A stretch of DNA of 64,000 nucleotides, taken from assembly GCF_000227115.2 (NCBI RefSeq), contig NC_016487.1:496001-560000 (forward strand), read 5' to 3'. The translations under genes were made by a program, and so were the position numbers. Every line of letters begins with the position of its first letter. Positions within the stretch are counted from its first letter, which is position 1. Shown here piece after piece: positions 1-11,011 of the stretch. Source of the stretch: Naumovozyma dairenensis CBS 421 (lineage: Eukaryota > Ascomycota > Saccharomycetes > Saccharomycetales > Saccharomycetaceae). The notes beneath the pieces are model-generated. The model did not search any database, was not told the origin of the DNA, and was given only the letters and a program-made list of their open reading frames with translations.

Positions 1-2
1 CA

Positions 3-161
3 TCCAAGATTATTAATGAAATGGCCAATAAACTGCCTGAATTTATGTTGAATGGGGATGGTTTAAAAGGTTCAATTAAAATGTCTATTTCTACCAGACC
101 AGAAGCCATGTCAAAGGATACTTTAGATAAACTAAACTTTTTGTTCCCTGACTATTGGTAA
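3..161 (+). CDS. MEU1: C-terminal end of a plus-strand gene, probably MEU1 (methylthioadenosine phosphorylase)
   Basis: An open frame enters from the left edge and stops at TAA 159-161, giving the last 52 residues and ending in LNFLFPDYW. The window starts inside the gene, so no catalytic motif is visible. The assignment rests on order: in S. cerevisiae MEU1 (YLR017W), POM34 (YLR018C) and PSR2 (YLR019W) follow each other in the orientations seen here (+,-,+). If right, it phosphorolyses 5'-methylthioadenosine in the methionine salvage pathway. The tail alone does not prove the family, so the name is inferred from synteny. Confidence 0.55.
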   Translation, partial: SKIINEMANKLPEFMLNGDGLKGSIKMSISTRPEAMSKDTLDKLNFLFPDYW

Positions 162-319
162 ACAGCTTATTGTAGATATGCTAGTTGATTATTATTATTA
201 TTTTTATTGTTAACTATCCTATTTAATAGTTAATCATCTTACCATATGTTGTTTATTATTCTCTATAGGCTATAAAATGTCGATGCAGCATCTGTATTTA
301 TATTTAAAAATTTAAATAT

Positions 320-1567
320 CTAAAAATCATTTTTCTTCTTCATTGGCATAGGGGTTCCCATCATATATCTATACTTATTACTTGGAACATAACCTTTACT
401 ACTAGTAGGAATTTTGGTACTTTGTACCCCTCCAAAAATATCTATTGGCTTGTTCATCCTACGGCGGGTGTTCTGGTTACCTGCGACGATATTCTGTTCC
501 TGGCAGGTCGTTGATGAGGTATTACGAGACTTAAATAACAATGGGGTTCTTGTCAGGGAACGAGAGGAAGCTGGAGCAACATTGCCATCACTAGTTGAGG
601 CCTCCTTCTTCGAATTTACGCTAAAAACTACATGTGGTTTCCGGTCCACCGCTTGAGTTCCCCCCCTAGCATGCTTTGAAAATAAGCCATTATCAGCAGT
701 GGGAATGCTATCTGCCTTCAGACCAAGTAATTCCATTTGCTTCTCAGTTAAGTTCAAATCATTGGTCTTAATGTTATAAAACAGCTTCCATAGAGAAAGT
801 ATGACATTACAAGCTATAATAATATGAACAATATGTTCAATGTGGGACCATGTTAGCCAAGATGGTATTAAGCTTGTATATATACGGCTACTATGAAGCC
901 ATTTTAATTTGAGATACTCCTTAGAAAACCTGGAAGTTAATTTTCTTCCATATTCAAAATGTGTAATAAACAGTTTAACAAATTTTGTTGTTAAATTCCA
1001 CAAGAACAAACAGGTCAAATTTGTTATTATAGCTTGTGCCTCCCATTCTTTGTTGACAGATCTGTCCAAAAGATCATTTAATACAGGGTTTTCGAAAGTT
1101 GCAAATCTATCTGATTCATGATATCCTTTGTTTTCTGTGCAAACCTTTGTAGTGTCTTCATTATATGTTTCTGGTGCTGTTATAGATTCAGTAAAATGTT
1201 CTGTTTTCCCAAAAATATTATTTAAAAGAGATTTATCGTTAGCCTCATTGCTATCTGCAATACATCTATTATTCAATACACCCTGCTTCGTCGCAACTTG
1301 TGCGGACGTAGCAGGCAGTATTTGTGAGTCTCTGTTTGTAATAGATCCAGTAACATCAATTGGCCCGAGTTGATTTGGAGGCCCAAGTTGTGAATCCCGA
1401 GTAAATTTCGGTAACTCTTTGATAAGTTTGTTCCTTAGAGATGTGAATTGAGAGTCAGATAAGGGATAACGAGAAGGTGTGGTAGNNNNNNNNNNNNNNN
1501 NNNAACTGCCAAGATGGCCTTTGGATCTATTTATAATAGGTGTTGAATAGAAGGCGTTTTTATCCAT
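320..1567 (-). CDS. POM34: Nuclear pore membrane protein Pom34
   Basis: About 415 codons, starting at ATG 1565-1567. The frame is kept across an 18-N assembly gap (1486-1503), so roughly residues 22-28 are unknown. Two hydrophobic stretches near residues 180-205 and 245-268 flank a basic segment, as expected of the double-spanning Pom34 of the nuclear envelope, which anchors the pore membrane ring with Pom152 and Ndc1. The C-terminus is Ser/Thr/Lys rich and ends in MKKKNDF. It is longer than the roughly 300-residue S. cerevisiae protein because of its N-terminal linker. The family call rests on membrane topology, recognisable C-terminal stretches and position between probable MEU1 and PSR; the middle of the protein diverges. 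Confidence 0.75.
   Translation of the reverse strand: MDKNAFYSTPIINRSKGHLGSXXXXXXXTTPSRYPLSDSQFTSLRNKLIKELPKFTRDSQLGPPNQLGPIDVTGSITNRDSQILPATSAQVATKQGVLNNRCIADSNEANDKSLLNNIFGKTEHFTESITAPETYNEDTTKVCTENKGYHESDRFATFENPVLNDLLDRSVNKEWEAQAIITNLTCLFLWNLTTKFVKLFITHFEYGRKLTSRFSKEYLKLKWLHSSRIYTSLIPSWLTWSHIEHIVHIIIACNVILSLWKLFYNIKTNDLNLTEKQMELLGLKADSIPTADNGLFSKHARGGTQAVDRKPHVVFSVNSKKEASTSDGNVAPASSRSLTRTPLLFKSRNTSSTTCQEQNIVAGNQNTRRRMNKPIDIFGGVQSTKIPTSSKGYVPSNKYRYMMGTPMPMKKKNDF
1486..1503. other. Assembly gap (18 N) inside POM34
   Basis: Eighteen undetermined bases near the 5' end of POM34. The flanking sequence stays in one frame if the gap size is a multiple of three, as written. Confidence 0.99.
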
Positions 1568-2398
1568 TATGAGGTTGCCACGAGGTATTGGTTTCGGTTT
1601 CTATTATTTGCTTTCTTACCAGCGATGTACAATGGAAGATAATCTCAAATCAGTTGATATGTATAGATTAATTAACCAAGCATTCATTCATCCATTCATT
1701 CGTTTAACCATTCAACTAACACCATTCAACCGACACCATTCAATAAATTATTAGTATTCTTGTTTCTTGTATAGTACGTATAGTATAGTATAGATTGGAA
1801 AGTGTAGAACGCAAAAAAAAAATTAATGAAGATAAAATTTGCCCTCGAAACCCTTCAAACCCTAAGACAACTATTAGGAGTTTTCCATGAAAGGAAGTTA
1901 AATGGAACAATATCACGCAAACAAATTTGCAGACGTACGTACATAGGCAGACTTCATAGTATCATATAAAACTACTTCAAGACTATAGAAATACCAGCAT
2001 ATAGAACAGAAGTACGTCAAGGAAGTTCAGTGAACTAACATTTTTTTATCCCGCTAGATAAAGCTCCAACTTTGCGTTGAATTGTACATTATTCACAGGT
2101 ATTTTCGAATCCTAAACAAAGTAGCGTAACAAGGAAACGACGCTCTTATATGGATCAATAGGAGGACATTTCTAATTTTGCTTTTAACGTTAAAGGAAAG
2201 GAGGTATTGTCTTTTTTGAAAATAATAAGTTTTTGAGCTCTAATAAATTTCTAGCCTGTACCAACATAATAAGAATCAACGTATTTTTAGGGCGTCATTC
2301 AGGTAGTAAGTGGTTGATCGCAAACCAATCTAAATATTGAAGAACCAATATATATCACACAGCCCGAACCCATAGGAGAACGAAGGTGTTCACAGCAA
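1568..2398. other. Divergent intergenic region POM34 / PSR, 831 bp
   Basis: Shared promoter of two diverging genes. I see only short ATTC-type repeats around 1680-1745 and A/T runs. No gene, tRNA, convincing intron or transposon end is visible. Confidence 0.6.
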
Positions 2399-3574
2399 AT
2401 GGGATTAGTATCGTCAATTTTATGTTGCAATACAGAATTTGAAGACTCAGAACTCGGTAATACTAGGAACTTAAGACTGCCTGATAATAAAGAATATAAA
2501 AATACGATGATGACAATTGCTGCATCCTCTATTCATGATAACACTGTTAAGCGTGAGAAACCCTATAAAGATGAGAATACAGATAAACTAAATGCTCCTC
2601 CAGATTATAAAACTAGGATAAGCCTTGCCAATAATAACGGAGATGTAACAAAAACTTCTTCCAAACTACTGACCTTAGATGAATCTGATGATGAAAAGGA
2701 ACCCACATTTGTTGAAGAAAAACATCAAATCGAATACGATGATGCTTCTGATAGCCAGAAAGAGCATCAGCTAGGTGGTGTGACATCTTCGGATGAAAGA
2801 AGTCATGAAATACAGGGGCCAGTAGAGATAGATACGACAAATATACAGTCTATTAATCCCTCGTACTCTATTCCGCAGACTGACATTGACCAGAATAATT
2901 ATGCCTTGGAAAATACACAGGATCGTCCATCAGATAACGATTATAGCGACATGGATCAAGACGATACCTATATAGATCTGTCATTATTACAACCTGATCA
3001 ATATCACGCTTCTGGCTTTAGGACTTTGTTACCACCGCAAACAAACGAGTGTTTTGGGAAGAAATGTTTAGTGCTAGATCTTGACGAAACATTAGTTCAT
3101 TCTTCCTTCAAGTATCTCCATACAGCAGATTTTGTCTTACCAGTCGATATCGATGATCAAATTCATAACGTGTATGTCATTAAGAGGCCTGGTGTTGATG
3201 AGTTTCTCCGGAGGGTAGCCCAACTATATGAAGTCGTCGTTTTCACGGCTAGTGTCTCACGTTACGGAGATCCTCTTTTAGATATATTAGACAGTTCAAA
3301 TTCCATTCATCATCGCCTCTTCAGAGAAGCATGCTATAACTATGAAGGAAACTATGTTAAAAATTTAGCACAGATAGGAAGACCTCTTTCTGAAATTGTA
3401 ATACTTGATAATTCCCCCGCATCTTATATGTTTCATCCACAACATGCAATTCCCATCTCATCCTGGTTTTCTGACACACACGATAATGAATTGTTAGACA
3501 TTATACCTTTGTTAGAAGACCTTTCGCAGAAATATGTCCCCGATGTCGGGAAAATATTAGATGTAACCATATGA
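2399..3574 (+). CDS. PSR2: Plasma-membrane protein phosphatase Psr1/Psr2
   Basis: 391 aa. It starts [10 protein letters not shown], the N-terminal pattern that in Psr1/Psr2 carries a palmitoylated Cys pair (C9, C10) and holds the enzyme at the plasma membrane. An acidic, Ser-rich linker of about 200 residues follows, then a HAD/FCP1-type phosphatase domain (about 217-391) with the catalytic DLDET motif (D227, D229) and the conserved IVILDNSP near the end. In S. cerevisiae Psr1/Psr2 act with Whi2 in the sodium and general stress response through Msn2. PSR1 and PSR2 are duplicates. The left neighbour POM34 matches the PSR2 copy, while the right neighbour SOF1 matches the PSR1 copy, so the 1/2 label is arbitrary here. 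Confidence 0.9.
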   Translation: MGLVSSILCCNTEFEDSELGNTRNLRLPDNKEYKNTMMTIAASSIHDNTVKREKPYKDENTDKLNAPPDYKTRISLANNNGDVTKTSSKLLTLDESDDEKEPTFVEEKHQIEYDDASDSQKEHQLGGVTSSDERSHEIQGPVEIDTTNIQSINPSYSIPQTDIDQNNYALENTQDRPSDNDYSDMDQDDTYIDLSLLQPDQYHASGFRTLLPPQTNECFGKKCLVLDLDETLVHSSFKYLHTADFVLPVDIDDQIHNVYVIKRPGVDEFLRRVAQLYEVVVFTASVSRYGDPLLDILDSSNSIHHRLFREACYNYEGNYVKNLAQIGRPLSEIVILDNSPASYMFHPQHAIPISSWFSDTHDNELLDIIPLLEDLSQKYVPDVGKILDVTI

Positions 3575-3954
3575 TAGATAACCGTATTTTATAAAAGGCA
3601 AATCGCATTTTAATTATTAATAGAGTTGATATCACAAGACGTTCTATTATTCCGTTCAACTTTAGGAAGCTGGTCTTCCTTTGTACCCTGTACATAAATC
3701 AACAGATTGTGATATGCAAATGGGTCAAACCAAACTAGACTATATGTAGCGTTACGTATTCTAACAAGACTCGACTGTTTACATTATATCAATTAGCGTG
3801 ATAGATGCCCCTTGTAGGCACACTGACTTATGTGTAGGTATCATAAAGGGAAAACAATATTATCATATATCCTATTAGCGTAGATTATATAATTCTATAA
3901 ACACAAAAAGGCTCGACTTCTTAGAATATGAATGGTGGGACATTGGCTTTTTTA
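3575..3954. other. Convergent intergenic region PSR / SOF1
   Basis: 380 bp of AT-rich DNA between two gene 3' ends. I see no further structure. Confidence 0.6.
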
Positions 3955-5394
3955 TTAAATTTTATTGGAGTCCTTAAGTTCTTTGTCCTTTTTTACATTT
4001 TTATCTTCGTATTGGAAGACGGTACCAACAATTTGTTTCTTTCTTTCGGATCGGAATTCCATATCTTTTCTAGTACGTCTCTCATTCATTTCTCTTCTCT
4101 TGATGGAATTTAATTCGATATTCTTAATTTCTTGTGCCTTCTTAACAACAATGGGGACGTGTCTATGTTTACTAATTCTTTTAATTTCAGGCATATGTCT
4201 GAACCTTTCTTTTAATTTCTCATCATATTCTAATTTATTCTTTTCTTTAGTAGTCTTGACATTGGATCTTTCCCAAGCTTTACTTCTCCACAGTCTAACA
4301 TTACCATCATCTGAACCACTGATAACATATTTCGAATCCATAGAGAATTTGACTTGGAATACGTGTTGCATTCTCTTAGTATGATATATTTCTCTAGAGT
4401 GACCTTGATTAGTTTTGAAAATTCTAATAGTTTTATCGTATGAACCTGTCACAATCTCATCACCTGTTGGTGAGAAGTCGACGTCCATAACTGCACTCAC
4501 ATGATCTTTAAAAACGTTAATTGCTCTAGACATGTTTCTCATGTCATAATAATAAGCATTATGATCTTCATTACCGATAACGAAATTAAAAGCTTCCATT
4601 GGATTCCAACAAATCGCATTTGTCCTCATTGTTTGAACAATCTTTTGAGTTGGGGAATTCGTTCTCAAATCGTATAAAACAATAGAGTTGTCACTTCCTG
4701 CACTAGCAAAAATATCTGTTTCATTTTGATTAAATTTCACAGTAGTAATGTTATCTGCGCCCCATGATAGATTAGATAATGGAGTGGATCGATTACTATC
4801 CCAAAGTTGAATTTGCGCACCACCTGTGACGAAATTAGAATTTGATCTATGATGATCTATACCTTGGAAGGCAATATCACTGTAAAAAGTTTTTAGTAGA
4901 CCGCTGGTTGTATTAAGTTGCTCATCATCTTTAAGATTGACATAATCTTCACTATTTACAGACCATAATTTCACAGTCTTGTCATCACTACAGGAAAGCA
5001 TAAAATTATCATTCTTATTTTTAGATAAATGTTCTGGAGTAACACAAAGCCCTGTAATAAGCCCGTAATGAGCCTTAAAGGAACATACTTCATCACGCGT
5101 GGACATGTTCCAGTATTTAATAACACCGTCTGCGGAACCTGTTGCTAATTTGTTTAGATTTCTATAATTTTTGGCAATAACATAAACACCATCTCTATGA
5201 CCGTATCCTAATTGACCGACAAAAGGCTTAGCGAACATACGTTCCATCTTAGTAGCCGTCAACGCTTTGGTATACTCACGAGCTCTTTCAAACGGATGTA
5301 GCTCAGGGTTCAAATTACGAGGAAGTTGCGATTCTTGAGTGCTTTTCACTGGGACATAATCGTCTGCGCTTCTTTTGATAGTTTTGATTTTCAT
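3955..5394 (-). CDS. SOF1: U3 snoRNP / SSU processome WD-repeat protein Sof1
   Basis: 479 aa from ATG 5392-5394, which begins MKIKTIKRSADDYVPVK as in S. cerevisiae. An upstream in-frame ATG at 5445 would add 17 residues that do not resemble the family, so I prefer the inner start. Six to seven WD40 repeats fill about residues 60-380, followed by the conserved Lys/Arg-rich C-terminal region (SKAWERSNVKTT, then a helix rich in E/K/R). Sof1 (DCAF13 in animals) is an essential nucleolar protein for 18S rRNA maturation. Its promoter holds a PAC array and an RRPE box, typical of ribosome-biogenesis genes. Confidence 0.96.
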   Translation of the reverse strand: MKIKTIKRSADDYVPVKSTQESQLPRNLNPELHPFERAREYTKALTATKMERMFAKPFVGQLGYGHRDGVYVIAKNYRNLNKLATGSADGVIKYWNMSTRDEVCSFKAHYGLITGLCVTPEHLSKNKNDNFMLSCSDDKTVKLWSVNSEDYVNLKDDEQLNTTSGLLKTFYSDIAFQGIDHHRSNSNFVTGGAQIQLWDSNRSTPLSNLSWGADNITTVKFNQNETDIFASAGSDNSIVLYDLRTNSPTQKIVQTMRTNAICWNPMEAFNFVIGNEDHNAYYYDMRNMSRAINVFKDHVSAVMDVDFSPTGDEIVTGSYDKTIRIFKTNQGHSREIYHTKRMQHVFQVKFSMDSKYVISGSDDGNVRLWRSKAWERSNVKTTKEKNKLEYDEKLKERFRHMPEIKRISKHRHVPIVVKKAQEIKNIELNSIKRREMNERRTRKDMEFRSERKKQIVGTVFQYEDKNVKKDKELKDSNKI

Positions 5395-5580
5395 GTTTGC
5401 TGGTGATAAGGAGTCGATACAAACCGTTACTGAAATGAATGGCAATTATCTCCTCTATAAGTTCAAAGTATACTAGCAATCTAGAATTCTATCTTTAGAT
5501 CAATAACTTATTTATGCACCTATTCGAGTGTTGACCTGTTAGAGGTTATCTAACGTTATGTAGTTCTTTAACTAGTTATA

Positions 5581-5613
5581 GAGATGAGATGAGATGAGAT
5601 GAGATGAGATGAA
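5581..5613. repeat. (GAGAT)6 microsatellite that reiterates the PAC core GATGAG
   Basis: Six GAGAT units plus a partial one, ending in GATGAGATGAAAT. That end fits the GATGAGMTGARAW part of the PAC element found in ribosome-biogenesis promoters. It lies about 190-220 bp upstream of the SOF1 start. Each unit boundary recreates GATGAG. Confidence 0.85.
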
Positions 5614-5621
5614 ATTTTTCA
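5611..5621 (-). promoter_or_regulatory. RRPE-like element upstream of SOF1
   Basis: On the minus strand this reads TGAAAAATTTC, a 10-of-11 match to the rRNA-processing element TGAAAAATTTT (bound by Stb3 in S. cerevisiae). It touches the PAC array, the usual PAC-RRPE pairing. Confidence 0.6.
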
Positions 5622-5866
5622 AGAAATTTTACCAAAAAAAAAAAACTCCAAAAGAAAACGGACCTTTTTTGAATTTTAAGAGAGGCTGCTACTGAGTATG
5701 GTTAAGAGGAAGACTCCGATAGACTTTTAACACCGAAACAACACTCAACATCATCATTTGTATCCATAACCGAGGCCCAATAGGATACGATCAGAACGGG
5801 AACGACCAGAGCAGTTTTGTTTGTCGATTAGGAACAAATAGGAGAACTTTTTTTTACTAAGAAAGA

Positions 5867-8074
5867 ATGGAAATTACACCACCTGATTCTTATCACAATG
5901 AACCTAAAAAAAGAAGAAAGCAAATTAAATCTTGTATGTTTTGTCGTAAGAGAAAACTAAAATGTGATAAAGCAAAACCAATGTGTGGGCAATGTAAAGA
6001 GCGTAAACTACCTGACTGTCTCTATACAGATTTTAATTTTCCTGTTAATTCGATGAAGGATCTCTTTGATAACACTCCGAACCTAGAATTAATGGAAAGA
6101 ATCAAGCTTTTAGAACAAGAAGTTGATGAATTAAGGCGACAACAACAGCTGCCATCACGGCAGTCTATTAATACTAATGTGAGTAATAACAACATTTCTA
6201 ATAGCAACAATATACAAGATACAATCTTCAAACACGAGACAATAATGGTACGCGAAATGGGTAATCCATTATGGAATTTTAGAATTCAAAAAATCTCACA
6301 GGGGAAGAGTCTTATCTTTGGACCGACTTCATGGAAGACATCAATATATCTTGAAAGCGAACCTGTTAGAGAGAAACATTTTGATTTATGGGGAGAAATA
6401 ATCTCCAATCAAAAAATATGGAATCAAGAGCATGGTATAACAACAAAAGAGTTTAGTGTTTTAGAAAGTTCTATTGCAAATGATTTAACGGTTATGGAAT
6501 CAATGTGTCAGGAACTTCCGAGATATGAAGAGATTAAAACATGCCTTGCGGATTATTTTACTTCACCATTAAGGGAGCTCTTAGAAATCATGCCGGAAAA
6601 GACAATAGTATCAGTATTTGAGCAACATTTTATTGCTGGTGGTGCATTTGATCCGAAGACAGGTATTAAACAGTCCATCAAATTTTCTATTAGAGAACCG
6701 CAAGATTATTTTCGCGTTGGAGTTATCGTTTCCATAATTTGTATTCAAAAATTTCCGCAACAGATTCCTGCATCGATAGAGAAGTTTTTCACATTCCTTT
6801 CAGGTGTTCCATTATCATCCGTCAATTCAATTGATAAAGCATACTTCTTCGCCTTCCAATATATTTATAGAATATATCACTGTCCAAATGCCAATTGGGA
6901 TGGCTCAGAAGTGGCAGATTTAGTTGCTTTGCTTTGTCAAAGTTGTTTAAATCTAGGTCTAGATGATATGGATAGATGGTGTAAAGATGAGGGGGGCGAA
7001 CAAGGAGAAGAACAGAAAGATGTTAATGGTAATAGTTATGACGACGAAGTAAAGAGTTTAACATTATTATGGAATTTCACGCTATTTGCAGATGTTTGTG
7101 TTTCTTTTGACATGGGAAAACCTTTATTCATTTCAAATAACCATTTTGATCATACTCGATACTTTAGAAACGTACTAACAGATAAATCAGTAGGTCCCAA
7201 AAAATGTAGAAGGGATAGGTTAATGAAGAATTTTCTTAAAGTTGGAAGGCAATGTATCAACAAAGTGAATGATCTAATGGAGCCGGTCGATTTAATTTCA
7301 CTAACTACTGAGCTGTTAGAATTCATTGAATCATCTTTTCTGCCTATAAAATATTATACATCTATAGGTCTTATCGGTGCAGTTGATATATGGGATATTA
7401 TGATTTTATCACCAACATTAGGAATGCTATTAAATTTTTTCGATATGAACAAGTCCTTCTTAAAGAATATCTCGTTTTATAACAAGAATGGTATATCAAA
7501 AATAATTTTCGTTAGTGTGTCAGCTTGCGTCACTACTTTACAAGTGATGTATGCCCGAGATTCCTACGTGAAGAGGAAAACGGATGACAATTATTTAAAA
7601 CCTAATCTCAATCTCTGTTTATTATTACTTAATACTTTATCCATCCGAACTTTGGCTGAAATGTATGGATTAATGATAGAGAAATTAATGTTGCTTGAAA
7701 AGGGTAATATACGATTACCAGAAGATGACGGGGCAAATGATAGGGCAATTAATAATGTTGATATGTATATTCCAAATGATTGTTATTATCCCGTCTTAGG
7801 AACAGTTCAGAAATTTTTAAGTGCACTTGATCCATTATTTGATCCCATACTACAAGATTTCCATCGAGAAATTTCCAAATCATTCGCTTTATCTTCTTTA
7901 TTTAAATTCGAAAGGTTAAGTAGATCCATGTTTGATAATGTATTAAAGTCAAGAACGCTAATTCAACAACAATGGGATGAAAGGGGATACGATTTAGACA
8001 ACTTATCGGAGAAGAACATGGAAGACTTTCTCGATGATATCTGGAGTGTCTATGAGAAACAGAATCCAGATTAA
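5867..8074 (+). CDS. Zn2Cys6 transcription factor, member not identified
   Basis: 735 aa. The Gal4-type binuclear zinc cluster is at residues 23-51 (Cys 23, 26, 33, 40, 43, 51), preceded by a basic KKRRKQ run and followed by a short leucine-heptad coiled coil (about 72-95), which suggests a dimer. An Asn/Ser linker leads to a long middle-homology region containing FGPTSWKTS, a stretch I associate with the PDR8/YRR1/OAF3/YLL054C group of yeast regulators. It lies directly upstream of SEC22, where S. cerevisiae has PDR8 (opposite strand) and BOP2, so a PDR8/YRR1 relative is possible. The last zinc-cluster spacing is CX7C. I cannot name the orthologue or its targets. Confidence 0.85.
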   Translation: MEITPPDSYHNEPKKRRKQIKSCMFCRKRKLKCDKAKPMCGQCKERKLPDCLYTDFNFPVNSMKDLFDNTPNLELMERIKLLEQEVDELRRQQQLPSRQSINTNVSNNNISNSNNIQDTIFKHETIMVREMGNPLWNFRIQKISQGKSLIFGPTSWKTSIYLESEPVREKHFDLWGEIISNQKIWNQEHGITTKEFSVLESSIANDLTVMESMCQELPRYEEIKTCLADYFTSPLRELLEIMPEKTIVSVFEQHFIAGGAFDPKTGIKQSIKFSIREPQDYFRVGVIVSIICIQKFPQQIPASIEKFFTFLSGVPLSSVNSIDKAYFFAFQYIYRIYHCPNANWDGSEVADLVALLCQSCLNLGLDDMDRWCKDEGGEQGEEQKDVNGNSYDDEVKSLTLLWNFTLFADVCVSFDMGKPLFISNNHFDHTRYFRNVLTDKSVGPKKCRRDRLMKNFLKVGRQCINKVNDLMEPVDLISLTTELLEFIESSFLPIKYYTSIGLIGAVDIWDIMILSPTLGMLLNFFDMNKSFLKNISFYNKNGISKIIFVSVSACVTTLQVMYARDSYVKRKTDDNYLKPNLNLCLLLLNTLSIRTLAEMYGLMIEKLMLLEKGNIRLPEDDGANDRAINNVDMYIPNDCYYPVLGTVQKFLSALDPLFDPILQDFHREISKSFALSSLFKFERLSRSMFDNVLKSRTLIQQQWDERGYDLDNLSEKNMEDFLDDIWSVYEKQNPD

Positions 8075-8713
8075 GTTTCGTTATAATAGTCTATAAGGTT
8101 TATATTTAATCATATAGTAAGACCCTATTCCTTCTTAAGAAGGTTATAACTCGTGTTTATTTATTTATTTATTTTTGACCTCTTTATTTAGACATTTCTG
8201 TCAGATCCTTCTTGTATATAAAAATTGTAAGTAAAAAAATACTTTTTTCTTCTTTTCAAATTATTATATTGTTGAAGAACATAATTAGTTCTCCCTATAG
8301 TGGAAAATAAATAATTTGATATCAAGTTATTTATTATACTAAGGCTTAGTGGGAGTGAACTCACCAACAATTCTTTGTGAAGTGAAGTGAAGTTTATTAG
8401 TCTTCAGCGGGGTAACTAAACTAATCGGGCATTCTTCTTTACGTACACTTATATGCTTATACTGATTTCGCACAACGCATAACGCACAACGCATAACGCA
8501 TAACGTGTAACGTGTAACGTATAAGTTAGCGCTCCATAGAATGTTAACAACATCAAAACTTACAACATGAAGACGTGTTTATAGTGTAGCATCCATTCCG
8601 TTTTAAATTTGTTTATATAAATTGACATATTGGTGTTCTGAATAACAGTTGAATTAGGAGATTTCGATTCACTAGTTGGCCATACAAAAGCAAGTTCATA
8701 CTGAGAGAATATC
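8075..8713. other. Intergenic region zinc-cluster gene / SEC22
   Basis: About 640 bp holding TTTA repeats near 8157-8175, a short GTGAA repeat near 8378-8391 and a heptanucleotide tandem array (8469-8524). No gene is supported. Confidence 0.6.
8469..8524 (+). repeat. Eight tandem 7-bp units, consensus CGCATAA
   Basis: Units in order: CGCACAA, CGCATAA, CGCACAA, CGCATAA, CGCATAA, CGTGTAA, CGTGTAA, CGTATAA. CG and the final AA are invariant; positions 3-5 vary. It lies about 190-245 bp upstream of the SEC22 start codon. Confidence 0.9.
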
Positions 8714-9466
8714 ATGATAAAGTCAACTTTAGTATATAGAGAAGATGGTATGTGGGACAATTCAGCAAATTCTTATAATTGTCATTCGAACTTTTACTAA
8801 CGAAAAATGTGAAAACAATTTGCTCGGTTCTTGCGGTTTATTTTAATTTTTCTATAGGTCTCCCATTATGTACGTCAGTTGATGATGACAGTGCATCTCT
8901 ATTGGATCAAAAAAAAAAGTGAAGATGGTTGTTTCTAGAATGACGCCACACTCAGCTAATGAAGCTACATTAGAGAGTGGAGCATTTGAAATCCATTATT
9001 TGAAGAAAGATTCAGTTATTTATTTCGTTATTTGTGAGATGGGGTATCCGCGTAATTTAGCATTTTCTTATTTAAGTGATGTTTCAGAGGAATTCCAACA
9101 TTCATATGGTAATGAGGTGGATAAGACAAGCACTAGACCGTATGCATTTGTTAGTTTTGACACATTTTTACAAAAGACGAAGAAGATATATAGTGATAAG
9201 AAAGTACAAGATAACTTGGATCAATTGAATCAAGAATTAGTTGGTGTAAAGCAAGTGATGTCCAAAAACATTGAAGATCTGTTATATAGAGGTGATTCCC
9301 TGGATAAAATGAGTGATATGAGTGCATCCTTGAAAGAATCTTCCAAGAGATACAGGAAATCCGCTCAAAAGATTAATTTTGACCTTTTAATTAGCCAATA
9401 TGCCCCAATTGCGATGGTTGCATTTTTGTTGTGTTTTTATTTTGGTGGATGTTCCTTAAAGGATAG
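8714..9466 (+). CDS. SEC22: ER-Golgi R-SNARE Sec22, intron-containing, with two apparent one-base frameshifts
   Basis: Exon 1 (8714-8747) begins ATG 8714 and encodes MIKSTLVYRED plus one base. An intron (8748-8857) follows. Exon 2 (from 8858) continues GLPLCTSVDDD, very like S. cerevisiae Sec22. As written, exon 2 hits a stop after a run of ten A (8909-8918); one more A restores the family frame at VKMVVSR. A second slip lies at five T (9423-9427); one more T gives the expected membrane anchor with FWWMFLK and a stop at 9464-9466. With both bases supplied the protein has 214 residues, exactly the S. cerevisiae length. It has a longin domain, a SNARE helix (YRGDSLDKMSDMSASLKESS) and a C-terminal anchor. 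The long open frame 8919-9503 has no ATG at its start. Sequencing error or recent pseudogene: undecided. Confidence 0.9.
8748..8857 (+). other. SEC22: Spliceosomal intron of SEC22 (110 nt)
   Basis: 5' site GTATGT at 8748-8753, branch point TACTAAC at 8795-8801, a pyrimidine-rich stretch, and 3' site TAG at 8855-8857. Joining G (8747) with GT (8858-8859) makes the Gly codon that aligns with Sec22. To my knowledge S. cerevisiae SEC22 has no intron. Confidence 0.93.
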
Positions 9467-11011
<1,545 letters not shown>

